A stretch of 30,218 nucleotides of DNA, taken from a virus. Below, one piece after another: positions 1 to 7,880 of the stretch (the stretch's first letter is position 1; each line of letters starts with the position of its first letter). A program made the position numbers and the translations under genes. Where the stretch lies: the IMG/VR virus record IMGVR_UViG_3300017917_000567, positions 1 to 30,218 of that record; one strand, given 5' to 3'. A model generated the notes under the pieces. The model did no database searches. It was not told the DNA's origin and saw nothing but the letters and a program-made list of their open reading frames with translations.

Positions 1-50
1 AAGAGAACAAAGAAAATACAATTGTCTTATATAATGGATTTTACAAATGA
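1..50 (+). CDS. 3' end of an unknown gene (partial)
   Basis: The frame that starts at base 3 is open from the window edge and reads ENKENTIVLYNGFYK before a TGA at 48-50. That stop overlaps the next gene's ATG as ATGA, the same start-stop coupling seen at other junctions in this cluster. The other two frames also run a short way to stops at 32-34 and 61-63, so the frame choice rests on the ATGA junction and the protein-like residue mix. Too little is visible to assign a function. It is probably the upstream member of the modifying-enzyme operon. Confidence 0.5.
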   Translation, partial: ENKENTIVLYNGFYK

Positions 51-727
51 AAGATTACTATAAAATAGCAAGAGATATTATAGAAAATCATAAACTATAC
101 TATCTTAAATTAAATATTACTTTACCTAAAGAATCTTTAGAAGAAGTATTGGCTGTTTACAATCAAAAATTTTTTGTAAAACATAGAGGTTGGAATCATA
201 AAGGTTGGTTATCTGCTGCATTACATTCTGTCAATGGAGATTTTTGGAAAACAATGAGTGGTAAACAATATGGTTATGAAAATGATTCTGATGAATCTAT
301 AAAATGGAATTGGACTGATGTTTGCGATTATGCTCCAAAAACAACTGAATTTTTTAAAAAAGAATTTCCCGCAAATGGTTATAGAAGATTAAGATATATG
401 TTATTAGAACCATCTGGTTACATAGAAGAACATTGTGATGCGCCTAGTAAAGTACCTTACAATCCTAGAAAAGTAGATTCTATTTTTAGTGCATTAAATA
501 TGTGTATTACTCAACCTGACAATTGTGAATTGACTCATTTAGATAATGGTCCTGTTCCGTTTAAACCATTTGAAATATATCTTTTTAATAATGATGAAAT
601 GCATTACGCATTTAATAAATCAGATAAAAATAGATTTCATATTATAGCTCACGCTAATTATAATGATGATTTTTGTAAGTTATTTGTAGAAAGTTTTGAA
701 AAAAATTATGAACCTATTTACAAGTGA
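47..727 (+). CDS. 2-oxoglutarate/Fe(II) oxygenase, aspartyl/asparaginyl beta-hydroxylase-like
   Basis: A 226-residue protein with the layout of Asp/Asn beta-hydroxylase-type dioxygenases, which use O2, Fe(II) and 2-oxoglutarate to hydroxylate side chains. The metal triad can be read as H129-x-D131 (in EEHCDAP) and H186 (in DEMHYAFNKSD). R196, ten residues further on in KNRFHII, is in the right place to bind the 2-oxoglutarate carboxylate. The spacing and the order HxD, then H, then R fit the family's double-stranded beta-helix core. The gene starts on an ATGA overlap with the upstream gene and runs into the next gene. The substrate is unknown; a phage-encoded protein, or a product of the neighbouring glycosyltransferases and radical SAM enzyme, is possible. 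The family call is fairly firm and the substrate is open. Confidence 0.8.
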   Translation: MKDYYKIARDIIENHKLYYLKLNITLPKESLEEVLAVYNQKFFVKHRGWNHKGWLSAALHSVNGDFWKTMSGKQYGYENDSDESIKWNWTDVCDYAPKTTEFFKKEFPANGYRRLRYMLLEPSGYIEEHCDAPSKVPYNPRKVDSIFSALNMCITQPDNCELTHLDNGPVPFKPFEIYLFNNDEMHYAFNKSDKNRFHIIAHANYNDDFCKLFVESFEKNYEPIYK

Positions 728-2162
728 AAATCAATCCTTAAAAGGTAATCCAAAAATAAAACCCAATACTATTGCTATTGCTGTTATTGATGATAGAGAA
801 ATAATAAAACACGACTTAGTAAGATACCTTGTAGAGACTTATACTGAAAATACATTATTTAATTTACAGAAACGTAGATGCGATATATTAGGATTTTTTA
901 AAGAAACCAAAATAGATGATATAATAGAAACTTCATATAAACAAAACTATGAGTTATTAGTTATTATAAAAACAGGAACTTTTATTAACAGTAGTTTCTT
1001 TTTTGAAAATTTAAAAGAAATGATTAATAATAACATAGCTTTAATGGGACACGTTTTAGATTATAAAGAGTCTTATTATTTTTTACACGAACAATGTTTT
1101 TTTATAAACTTAAAGTCTTGGAAACTGTCAGGATCTCCTCAGTATTTTTCAACAGAAAACAATCTTATTAATGTAGATAGATCAATTGATAATTTCCACG
1201 ATAACTATACACCAAAATGGATTAAAGTAGGAAAAGATAAAAAGAAATATGATAAGACATTACCCGGAGGTTATTTGATATCTTCTCTATTAGAAAGTGG
1301 TTATAATGTAAGTCCATTTAAACACGAAAGAGATTTAAAATTCTTTACATATCATAGTGATACTATGAAGTCTTTAATGAAGTTTATTAATTTAAGTAAT
1401 ACAAAATATACAGTTGGTTTTTTTTCAACTGAAACTGAAACTATTAAGAATATTGATCTAAGGGATAAAAATATAGATACAGTATTAAGTATTGCTTCTG
1501 CCTTTCACCCATTTAAATTAGTTAAGAAAACAAATATAGAAAGTACATTAAAAAATTTAATTATATATGATTACAGTCCTGTGGCTATAGATGTATATAA
1601 AAATATGTTACACGTTTGGGATGGCAAGAACTATTTAAGTTTATTAAAAAACACAAAAACTTTTGAATTTAAAGCAGGTCATAATGAAGTACTATCTGAA
1701 AAAAGTTTTATAGAAATGATAGAATTATGTAATGGTAATTCAAATTGGATTGAATATTTTAATCATATTTGTAAATTAAATAAAGATTTTTTAACTGGTA
1801 ACTTAATATCGGAAACTTTTCATAAAAAAATTACTAATAAATTAGAAAAAGATAATATCTGTTTATTTAATGTAAGTAACATATTTACATATGAAACCGA
1901 AACGTTTTGGATAGATATATTTCAACGATATTTTTCTTTTTTCAATTTATATATGTTAATGAAACACAACACTAAGACGACTTACTTTTTAGGTTCATTA
2001 TTTAATTTTGACAGTTTAATATCTACGAATGATTTTACACTTGAAGATTTTATTATAAAATCTAAAGAATTAGCAATAACTCCTTGGCAAAAAGAAAGAT
2101 TAAAAGACTTTGAAAGTTCTTTAATTAAAAGATATGAAGATATTAGCAATAAGAATAGGTAA
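708..2162 (+). CDS. glycosyltransferase-like protein of unknown specificity
   Basis: A 484-residue protein if started at the ATG at 708. A TTG four codons upstream (696) is possible but less likely. The N-terminal half alternates hydrophobic strands and helices (IAIAVIDDREI; ELLVIIKTGTFI; ALMGHVLDYKESYYFLHEQ; NFHDNYTPKWI) in a way that recalls nucleotide-sugar transferase proteins carried by marine T4-like phages. I do not see a clean DxD motif that would prove it. The C-terminal half (about residues 215-484) is helical, aromatic-rich and unassigned. It overlaps the oxygenase upstream and the DxD glycosyltransferase downstream (about 30 bases), so it belongs to the same operon. Treat the product as a reasoned guess. 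Confidence 0.5.
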   Translation: MNLFTSENQSLKGNPKIKPNTIAIAVIDDREIIKHDLVRYLVETYTENTLFNLQKRRCDILGFFKETKIDDIIETSYKQNYELLVIIKTGTFINSSFFFENLKEMINNNIALMGHVLDYKESYYFLHEQCFFINLKSWKLSGSPQYFSTENNLINVDRSIDNFHDNYTPKWIKVGKDKKKYDKTLPGGYLISSLLESGYNVSPFKHERDLKFFTYHSDTMKSLMKFINLSNTKYTVGFFSTETETIKNIDLRDKNIDTVLSIASAFHPFKLVKKTNIESTLKNLIIYDYSPVAIDVYKNMLHVWDGKNYLSLLKNTKTFEFKAGHNEVLSEKSFIEMIELCNGNSNWIEYFNHICKLNKDFLTGNLISETFHKKITNKLEKDNICLFNVSNIFTYETETFWIDIFQRYFSFFNLYMLMKHNTKTTYFLGSLFNFDSLISTNDFTLEDFIIKSKELAITPWQKERLKDFESSLIKRYEDISNKNR

Positions 2163-2838
2163 TAAGTACGGACCAGAGTACGAAACCTACTTAGAAAAAA
2201 AATTACCAGAATATGAATTTATATGGTTAAGAAAAGCATATGATAGTAGAGTACTATTACAGTGGAATAAAATGTATGGTATGGCTTTAGATATTGATGA
2301 GCCTATCTGTGTTATAGACATTGATATATTATTGATTAATGAATATAAAAAACTATTTGAGTATCCTATTAATCGTGGAGAATTTTTAGCAATCCCTGGT
2401 TGGTGGAGAGATACTAAAAAAGAAGGATATAAAATTAATGGTGGGTTTTTTAAATACTATCCAAAAGATTGTAAATATATCTATGATAAGTTTATGTCAA
2501 ATATCGATTACTGGCAGAATTATTATATTAAAAAGGGTGTTACCGCTGGTCCTGTAAATGGAGAACAATATTTTGTTGAAGATAGTGTTAAAGAAAAATT
2601 AACTTTAAAAACTATACCAAATTCTTGGGTTACACGTTGGGTGTCGAATGATATTATTGTAAGTTCTGAGGATAATAAAGAGTGGCAAACAAAGTTAACA
2701 ACAAAATATAAAACACTAACAGGTAATCAATACATATACTTAGGTGGTGAATTTCACAATGATATAAAAATGGTTCATTTTACTCACGCCATAAATAAAC
2801 CTACTGAATGGAAAGAATACGCAAAATTTAATGACTGA
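2134..2838 (+). CDS. GT8-like glycosyltransferase with DxD motif
   Basis: A 234-residue protein that opens with a hydrophobic strand (MKILAIRIGNKYG) and carries VIDIDILLINE, where D62-I-D64 is a typical metal- and nucleotide-sugar-binding DxD motif of GT-A fold transferases. Downstream, the segment INGGFFKYYPKD and an NGEQYF stretch resemble the acceptor-side region of GT8-type enzymes, where a glycine-rich 'N-G-G' follows the DxD. The gene starts inside the 3' end of the previous gene and its stop overlaps the radical SAM start by 8 bases. It probably transfers a hexose to a phage or host surface component. The donor and acceptor cannot be told from the sequence. Confidence 0.65.
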   Translation: MKILAIRIGNKYGPEYETYLEKKLPEYEFIWLRKAYDSRVLLQWNKMYGMALDIDEPICVIDIDILLINEYKKLFEYPINRGEFLAIPGWWRDTKKEGYKINGGFFKYYPKDCKYIYDKFMSNIDYWQNYYIKKGVTAGPVNGEQYFVEDSVKEKLTLKTIPNSWVTRWVSNDIIVSSEDNKEWQTKLTTKYKTLTGNQYIYLGGEFHNDIKMVHFTHAINKPTEWKEYAKFND

Positions 2839-4147
2839 TAAAAAACAATTTAGTTCATTTAAAAATATAGAAAAAAATTTTGTTAATGAAACAGGTATTG
2901 AATGGTTTTGTCCTGAACCCTATGGTAATATTTACACTGAAACAACTGGAGAATATAAAGCATGCTGTTCTGGTGCAGATTTTTATGATGTTAAAACTGA
3001 TACACATACTCCTATTGAGGCAATGAATTGTAGTAAGGCAAAAGAATTAAGAAAAGCTTTTGTTACTAAAGATAAAAAAATATTAAACGAACATTGTCAA
3101 ATGTGTATTGTACAAGAGAAAAGTGGTATAAAAAGTTCTAGGCAATATTCAATGGAACACTATGTTGATAATAAAAATGCTTTTGATAGTGTAGTAAAAT
3201 TGACAAAACAAGTAAAAGAAAATCCTAAAACAGATATTAAGCCAGAGTTTTTTCATACAATGGAGCATTTGGCTGGAGGAGGTAATTTTTGTAACTTAAA
3301 ATGTTTAATGTGTCACCCTTATAAAAGTTCTTCTTTTGCAAGTGAGGCTTTAGAATTGGGAGAAGATATAAGTGTTTTTAACGTAACTAAACCTTTAATA
3401 AAACCTCCAACTAATAAAAAAGTAAATGATGAAATACAAGGTTACATATTAGAAAGGTTAGATGAAATAAAATTTACTGGTGGTGAACCATTAATGATAC
3501 CTTACAATTATGAATTGTTACAAAAAGCTGTAGATTTAAAAACATCTTACAAACAAAATTTAAGAATTATTACTAATGGTACAAATATTCCTAAAATGAA
3601 AGGTAAAGATATTTTTGATTATATACCTCATTTTAAATATGTTACATTTAATATTTCTATAGAAGCTTGGGGAGTGAGAAATAATTATATAAGATATCCT
3701 AGTGACTTTAATCAAATTTTAGATAATGCAAATAAATTAGTAAATACTTTTTCTAACGTTAGTGTTTCTTTTGTATCTACGATCAATTCTCTAAACATAG
3801 GTTATGTAGATGATTTTTTTAGATATCCACCGTTAGTTAATAAAAAATTTAGACAACCTGTTATGTCCTCTTACGTATTGAAATGGGAAGATTTTAAAAC
3901 TGACTCATATCACGGTATGAATATATCTTCTTTACCTTATGATATTAGAGAAAAATATTTAAATAGATACTATACATTAGAATCTGATGTTGCTATAAAA
4001 ATGAGACCATATATAAAAATATTAGAAAATAGAGATCATAATATGGACGATACTAAAATCTTAATTAGTAGATTGAAAAAACGAGACAAGTTAAGAAATA
4101 CAAATCTTTTAGAAATGTGGCCAGAGTGGGAAAAGTACTATGTATGA
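2831..4147 (+). CDS. twitch-domain radical SAM protein
   Basis: A 438-residue radical SAM enzyme. The [4Fe-4S]-binding CxxxCxxC is C154, C158, C161 (FCNLKCLMCHP), and GGEP at 217-220 is the SAM-binding motif after beta-2. Unusually, an N-terminal cysteine-rich segment (CCSGADF around residues 45-51 and HCQMC near residue 90) precedes the radical core. This is the layout of 'twitch' or SPASM-like auxiliary-cluster proteins, with the auxiliary part at the N-terminus. Such proteins usually modify ribosomal peptides, proteins or sugars by radical chemistry. No precursor peptide is evident here. The gene overlaps both neighbours by 8 bases, so it is translated with the glycosyltransferase and the GNAT-like gene. 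The family is firm and the reaction is unknown. Confidence 0.85.
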   Translation: MTDKKQFSSFKNIEKNFVNETGIEWFCPEPYGNIYTETTGEYKACCSGADFYDVKTDTHTPIEAMNCSKAKELRKAFVTKDKKILNEHCQMCIVQEKSGIKSSRQYSMEHYVDNKNAFDSVVKLTKQVKENPKTDIKPEFFHTMEHLAGGGNFCNLKCLMCHPYKSSSFASEALELGEDISVFNVTKPLIKPPTNKKVNDEIQGYILERLDEIKFTGGEPLMIPYNYELLQKAVDLKTSYKQNLRIITNGTNIPKMKGKDIFDYIPHFKYVTFNISIEAWGVRNNYIRYPSDFNQILDNANKLVNTFSNVSVSFVSTINSLNIGYVDDFFRYPPLVNKKFRQPVMSSYVLKWEDFKTDSYHGMNISSLPYDIREKYLNRYYTLESDVAIKMRPYIKILENRDHNMDDTKILISRLKKRDKLRNTNLLEMWPEWEKYYV

Positions 4148-4715
4148 AATTAAAGAATTTAACGAACATTTAAATTTAAATTTTTTTTATAATAAATGTA
4201 ACGAAAAAAAGTTTTATAATAACAGTTCTAAAGAGAAGTTATATGATTCATTAAAAAATGAAAAAGAATTTAAATTGTGGATATTGTATTACAATAACAA
4301 CCCTGTTGGTAGTACTGCTGTTCATAGTTTTGATGATGTAATGGGTACAAGTAGTTATAGAATATGTGCAAGAACTTGTGTACTTAGCGAAGAAACACAT
4401 TTACATAATATAAGAACTTTAAACAAAACTATTTTACAACATCAAAATATAACCTCTCAAATTTTTATACCTATTTGTTTAGAGTGGGTTAATAAAAAAG
4501 GTAATGTATATATTACTACAAGTGACAAAGATGTAGCTAGTATGAAAGGTGTACATAATGTATATGCCCCTGCATTATCTAAAAAAGGTATATTAAAGAA
4601 CATAAAAGACGTTTTTTATAAAGGAACAAAACAAACTGTATGGCAACTATTTCCTGATATTTTCTTAAATAGTTTAAATAAGTATCATAAATGGGATTAT
4701 AAATATATAAATTAA
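4140..4715 (+). CDS. GNAT-like acyltransferase (tentative)
   Basis: A 191-residue protein. The stretch FKLWILYYNNNPVGSTAVHS looks like the beta-2/beta-3 hairpin of GNAT N-acyltransferases, where a cellular 'own value' strand is followed by a G-containing turn. A later part reads QIFIPICLEW, VYITTS and FYKGTKQTVW, which gives more strands. I cannot see a convincing acyl-CoA pyrophosphate loop (Q/RxxGxG/A), so the call rests on overall pattern. It is the last gene of the overlapping modification operon. A TATAAATA box lies within its final codons (4698-4705) and may drive the next gene. It could also be an unrelated alpha/beta protein. Confidence 0.45.
   Translation: MYEIKEFNEHLNLNFFYNKCNEKKFYNNSSKEKLYDSLKNEKEFKLWILYYNNNPVGSTAVHSFDDVMGTSSYRICARTCVLSEETHLHNIRTLNKTILQHQNITSQIFIPICLEWVNKKGNVYITTSDKDVASMKGVHNVYAPALSKKGILKNIKDVFYKGTKQTVWQLFPDIFLNSLNKYHKWDYKYIN
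4698..4705 (+). promoter_or_regulatory. candidate T4-type late promoter
   Basis: An exact TATAAATA lies 20 bases upstream of the ATG at 4726, inside the 3' end of the GNAT-like gene. The octamer is the T4 late-promoter -10 element recognised by gp55-RNA polymerase with gp33 and gp45. AT-rich chance matches are possible, but position relative to the following gene is right. Confidence 0.5.
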
Positions 4716-4725
4716 GGAGTGAATT

Positions 4726-4914
4726 ATGACAATTAAAATTAATGGTAAAGATTATGATGAAACTAAATTTAGTGATAAATTAAAAAATTACATCATAGCA
4801 AGACAAGAGATACAAAACAATAAAACAAGATTAATTGTAGAACTTGAAAAAATAGACGTATTGACTGAATATTATAATAATAAGATAACAGAAGAATTAA
4901 AAATAGAAAGTTAA
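4726..4914 (+). CDS. small coiled-coil protein, DUF6447-like
   Basis: A 62-residue protein that begins TIKINGKDYDETKFSD and then turns into a charged helix (about residues 18-60). This matches the pattern of DUF6447 proteins of marine T4-like phages: a short beta opening 'INGKxY' followed by a helical hairpin. A clear Shine-Dalgarno (AAGGAGTG) sits 7 bases before the ATG. Its place at the head of the structural block suggests a small virion or assembly protein, but the function is not known. Confidence 0.65.
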   Translation: MTIKINGKDYDETKFSDKLKNYIIARQEIQNNKTRLIVELEKIDVLTEYYNNKITEELKIES

Positions 4915-4920
4915 TATTAA

Positions 4921-5262
4921 ATGGCAGCTGTAGCAAACCTATCAATAGATCAAGGAGCAACATTTTCTTCAGATGTTACGATTAAAGGATTTGATGGAAA
5001 TGTTTTTAACTTAACAGGTTACACAGCTAGAGCAAAGTTAGCCAAAGGTTATTCATCTACAAGAACAAGAACAAATATTACTTGTACTATTGCCAATGAC
5101 GCCACTTCTGGCGTAATTACATTGTCTCTTACAGATGCTCAAACTGCTGCTTTAGATGCAGAAAGATATGTTTACGACTTGGAAATAGTCTCAGGTAATG
5201 GTGTAGTTACAAGAGCTTTAGAAGGTATAATAACTGTTAGACCAGAAGTTACTACCGCTTAA
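4921..5262 (+). CDS. small virion structural protein, BppU-N-like beta-sandwich
   Basis: A 113-residue, strand-rich protein. The pattern 'LSIDQGATFSSDVTIKG...NLTGYTARAKL' followed by 'SGVITLSLTDAQTAAL...YVYDLEIV' is like the N-terminal attachment domain of baseplate or upper-fibre (BppU-type) proteins, in which an extending beta-sandwich docks a fibre to the baseplate. It comes just before a run of fibre genes. It is likely a baseplate or fibre-attachment component. The assignment is from fold-like pattern only. Confidence 0.5.
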   Translation: MAAVANLSIDQGATFSSDVTIKGFDGNVFNLTGYTARAKLAKGYSSTRTRTNITCTIANDATSGVITLSLTDAQTAALDAERYVYDLEIVSGNGVVTRALEGIITVRPEVTTA

Positions 5263-5289
5263 TTATTGTATATTATAAGTTAAAATTAA

Positions 5290-5297
5290 TATAAATA
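5290..5297 (+). promoter_or_regulatory. candidate T4-type late promoter
   Basis: An exact TATAAATA sits 18 bases before the ATG at 5316, in the 53-base spacer after the BppU-like gene. Its intergenic location makes it better supported than an intragenic match. Confidence 0.65.
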
Positions 5298-5315
5298 TAG
5301 AGAAAAAGGTACTGA

Positions 5316-5600
5316 ATGGCTAACATAACTGCTACTATTAATTCTAATAATACAACTAGCGCACAGATTAACTCACCGACTTCAACGGGTCCTCAAAGAG
5401 TATCAATTACTATACCTGCGGGGTCAGCAGTTGTTAATGGCCAATTACAATTAAAATTATTAGCAGATGTAGATACTGTAACAGAAGGTTTAAATGATGG
5501 CGCAATGTTACAATATAGAGCAAGCGATCAAAAATTTGTTACACGTAACGAAATAATTACTACTACAGGAAATCTTACTATGAACGGAGGAGAGTACTAA
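5316..5600 (+). CDS. small fibre-associated structural protein
   Basis: A 94-residue protein. Residues about 48-80 (LADVDTVTEGLNDGAMLQYRASD, here split as LADVDTVTEGLNDG and AMLQYRASDQKF) match a short module common in marine T4-like tail fibres, in which 'L-DVD...GxxLxY' joins beta-rich pieces. The N-terminus is Thr/Asn/Ser-rich. Its last codons (MNGGEY) contain the strong Shine-Dalgarno GGAGGAG that serves the next fibre gene, so the two are translationally linked. Function is probably fibre tip or connector; not proven. Confidence 0.5.
   Translation: MANITATINSNNTTSAQINSPTSTGPQRVSITIPAGSAVVNGQLQLKLLADVDTVTEGLNDGAMLQYRASDQKFVTRNEIITTTGNLTMNGGEY
5586..5594 (+). promoter_or_regulatory. Shine-Dalgarno embedded in the upstream coding end
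   Basis: GGAGGAGAG encodes the final Gly-Gly-Glu of the 94-residue protein and also forms a strong ribosome binding site 9 bases before the ATG at 5604. Confidence 0.7.
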
Positions 5601-5603
5601 TTA

Positions 5604-7733
5604 ATGGCAACAATTTTAAGGATAAAACGTTCATCAGCTGCAGGAAAACCCGCTACACTTAAATTAGGGGAAATTGCTTATGCTTATGGTACATCGCCCG
5701 GTAGTTTTCCAAAACAATTATTTTTAGGGGTAGATGGTGTTGATGGAAATGGTGATGCCCAACGTATTGCAGTAATAGGTGGAGAATTTTTTACAGCATT
5801 ATTAGATCATGCACCAGGTACATTAACTGCTGGTTCAAGTATAATTGTAGATTCTAATAAAGCTATTGATTCTTTAATTATTGGTAACTCAACATCTTTA
5901 GGTGGTGAATTACAATTAAAAGAAGCTACTGATAATGGTTCTAATTATATAGGATTAAAAGCTCCTAATAATGTTGCAGTAACTAAAGTTTATACACTAC
6001 CTTTATTAGATGGTACTTCTGGACAGTATTTAAAAACTGATGGTAATGGCCAATTATCTTTTGGCGTTGCAGATGAATTTGTTATAGGAAATAATACTTC
6101 TTCAGGCGGGGTATTAAAATTAAATGAAGCGACAGCTAATGGAACTAATTATGTAGGATTTCAAGCTCCTGTTGCTCTTGCTGGTAATCAAATTTGGACA
6201 TTACCTGCAGTAGATGGAGCTAATGAAGAATATTTAAAGACAGATGGTGCAGGTAATTTATCTTTTGGTATAGCAAACAATATAAATGTAGGTAATAGTT
6301 CTTCTGTAACTGGTAGTATTAGATTTAGAGAACTTACTACTAACGGAACAAATTATGTAGAATTAAGAGCTCCAAATGCACTTGCAGGTAATAGAGTATT
6401 TACTTTACCTTCAACAGACGGAACTGCTGGTCAATATTTAAAAACTGACGGTTCAGGTAATTTAGCTTTTCAAACAGTTGATACTACACTTGAAATATCC
6501 ACTGATTCTGGTTCAGGATCTTTTGAAACAAATCAAACATTAACAATTGCCGGCGGTACAGCATTAGATTCATCTTTTGATGATACAACAAATACAATTA
6601 CAATTAATGTAACTAATAGTTCAATTGGTACAACTCAATTAACTGATGCTGGTGTTACAAATGCAAAATTACAATATCCTTCAGTCTTTATAGGTGCCCA
6701 AACAATTACATTGGGTGCTGCAGCAACAACGGACCTTTCAGGAATTACTTCGTTAGTTGTAGATGATCTTACACTTAATGGTCAAACAATTTCAACAACT
6801 TCTTCAAACAAAGATATAGTTTTAACACCTCACGGAACAGGTACAGTCGTAGTTCCAGCAGGATATAAAGACAGAGCAGGATTTACTGATGATTCTTTAA
6901 CAACAAAACAATATGTTGATTCTGTTGCTTCAGGATTAAATGTAAAAGATTCTGTTAGAGCTGCTTCTACAACAAATTTAGTTGCAACATATTCTAATGG
7001 AACATTAGGTGTAGGTGCAACATTAACATCTAATTCAAGTGGAAGAATTGTTTTAGATGATATTCTTGTTCCTTTAAATAGTAGAGTTTTAATTAAAGAT
7101 CAAACTACACAAGCGCATAATGGTATATATAAAGTAACTGTAATTGGTAACAGTTCAACACCTTGGGTTTTAACAAGAGATGTAGAAGCTGATACATCAG
7201 CAGAATTAACTGGCGGTTCTTTTGTATTCGTTGAAGAAGGAACAATTGGTGCTGATAATGGTTACGTATTTACTCATACAGGTGCTCCAACAATAGGTAG
7301 TACTGCATTACCAGTTTCTCAATTTTCTGGTGCAGGACAAATTACAGCTGGAGCAGCGTTATCTAAAATTGGTAATCAATTAGATGTAAATGTAGATAAT
7401 AGTTCTATAGAAGTAAATGCTGATTCTTTAAGAATTAAAGCGTTAGGTGTAACAAATAGTATGTTAGCTGGTTCTATTGCAAATAGTAAATTAGCTTATC
7501 CTACAATTACAATATCAGACGAAAGTTCTACACAAGGCTCTATATCTTTAGGTCAAAATTTTGAAATTTTGGCAGGAGAAGGTATAGATACACAAATTAA
7601 TGGAAACATATTAAGAATTATTGGTGAATTGGCTTCAAATTCAAATATTGGAGTTGCGTCATTTCATTTAGATAATTTTGCAGTATCATCAGGTGTTGTT
7701 ACTGTATCAACAATAGACGGAGGAAGCTACTAA
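5604..7733 (+). CDS. tail fibre-like protein with 68-residue repeats
   Basis: A 709-residue, Thr/Ser/Gly/Asn-rich protein. The N-terminus (ATILRIKRSSAAGKPATLKLGEIAYAY) is the short beta-hairpin docking type often seen at the start of phage fibres ('LKxGELAYN...LFIG'). Three tandem repeats start near residues 92, 160 and 228, each with a core 'GNxTSxGGxLxLxEAT.NGxNYVGLxAP' and 'YLKTDGxGNLxFG' end. Further on, YVDSVASGLNVKDSVRA and LVLTPHGTGTVVVP-like segments are typical of cyanophage and pelagiphage fibres. It is likely an extended trimeric fibre. The stop TAA overlaps the ATG of the 46-residue gene. Receptor specificity is unknown. Confidence 0.75.
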   Translation: MATILRIKRSSAAGKPATLKLGEIAYAYGTSPGSFPKQLFLGVDGVDGNGDAQRIAVIGGEFFTALLDHAPGTLTAGSSIIVDSNKAIDSLIIGNSTSLGGELQLKEATDNGSNYIGLKAPNNVAVTKVYTLPLLDGTSGQYLKTDGNGQLSFGVADEFVIGNNTSSGGVLKLNEATANGTNYVGFQAPVALAGNQIWTLPAVDGANEEYLKTDGAGNLSFGIANNINVGNSSSVTGSIRFRELTTNGTNYVELRAPNALAGNRVFTLPSTDGTAGQYLKTDGSGNLAFQTVDTTLEISTDSGSGSFETNQTLTIAGGTALDSSFDDTTNTITINVTNSSIGTTQLTDAGVTNAKLQYPSVFIGAQTITLGAAATTDLSGITSLVVDDLTLNGQTISTTSSNKDIVLTPHGTGTVVVPAGYKDRAGFTDDSLTTKQYVDSVASGLNVKDSVRAASTTNLVATYSNGTLGVGATLTSNSSGRIVLDDILVPLNSRVLIKDQTTQAHNGIYKVTVIGNSSTPWVLTRDVEADTSAELTGGSFVFVEEGTIGADNGYVFTHTGAPTIGSTALPVSQFSGAGQITAGAALSKIGNQLDVNVDNSSIEVNADSLRIKALGVTNSMLAGSIANSKLAYPTITISDESSTQGSISLGQNFEILAGEGIDTQINGNILRIIGELASNSNIGVASFHLDNFAVSSGVVTVSTIDGGSY
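5877..6488 (+). repeat. three in-frame 204-base repeats in the fibre gene
   Basis: Copies begin at 5877, 6081 and 6285, exactly 204 bases (68 codons) apart. The protein copies are clearly alike (GN-TS-GG, E-T-NG-NY, LP--DG, YLKTDG-GNL) but the DNA is diverged. The exact spacing suggests duplication of one structural shaft unit. Confidence 0.75.
7719..7724 (+). promoter_or_regulatory. Shine-Dalgarno that supports the 46-residue gene
   Basis: GGAGGA ends 8 bases before the ATG at 7733 and lies in the last codons (DGGSY) of the 709-residue fibre. Ideal spacing argues that the short downstream frame is translated. Confidence 0.7.
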
Positions 7734-7873
7734 TGGCATTTTTAACTTGGCATTTAATTGCAATACTTACAGTTATGGCTGTATCTTTTTTAATAGGATA
7801 TAGCGTAGGTAAAAAAGAAGATAGAAGAAATTACAATTATATTGATAGACTAAAAAATTTATTTAAAAAATAA
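7733..7873 (+). CDS. 46-residue single-pass membrane protein
   Basis: A short reading frame: MAFLTWHLIAILTVMAVSFL then IGYSVG and a basic tail KKEDRRNYNYIDRLKNLFKK. Residues about 4-25 form one hydrophobic transmembrane helix and the C-terminal 20 residues are highly charged, mostly Lys/Arg, so an N-out/C-in topology is expected from the positive-inside rule. The start overlaps the fibre's stop as TAATG and is preceded by GGAGGA at ideal spacing. No protein family is recognised. A role in host membrane takeover, lysis timing or particle assembly is possible. It is unusual to find it inside a block of virion fibre genes. Confidence 0.75.
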   Translation: MAFLTWHLIAILTVMAVSFLIGYSVGKKEDRRNYNYIDRLKNLFKK

Positions 7874-7880
7874 TTAAATT

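Noticed and set aside
696-708. TTG start at 696 for the 488-residue form of the glycosyltransferase-like gene
   Set aside because: An in-frame ATG four codons later (708) is more usual, and every other clear gene here starts with ATG.
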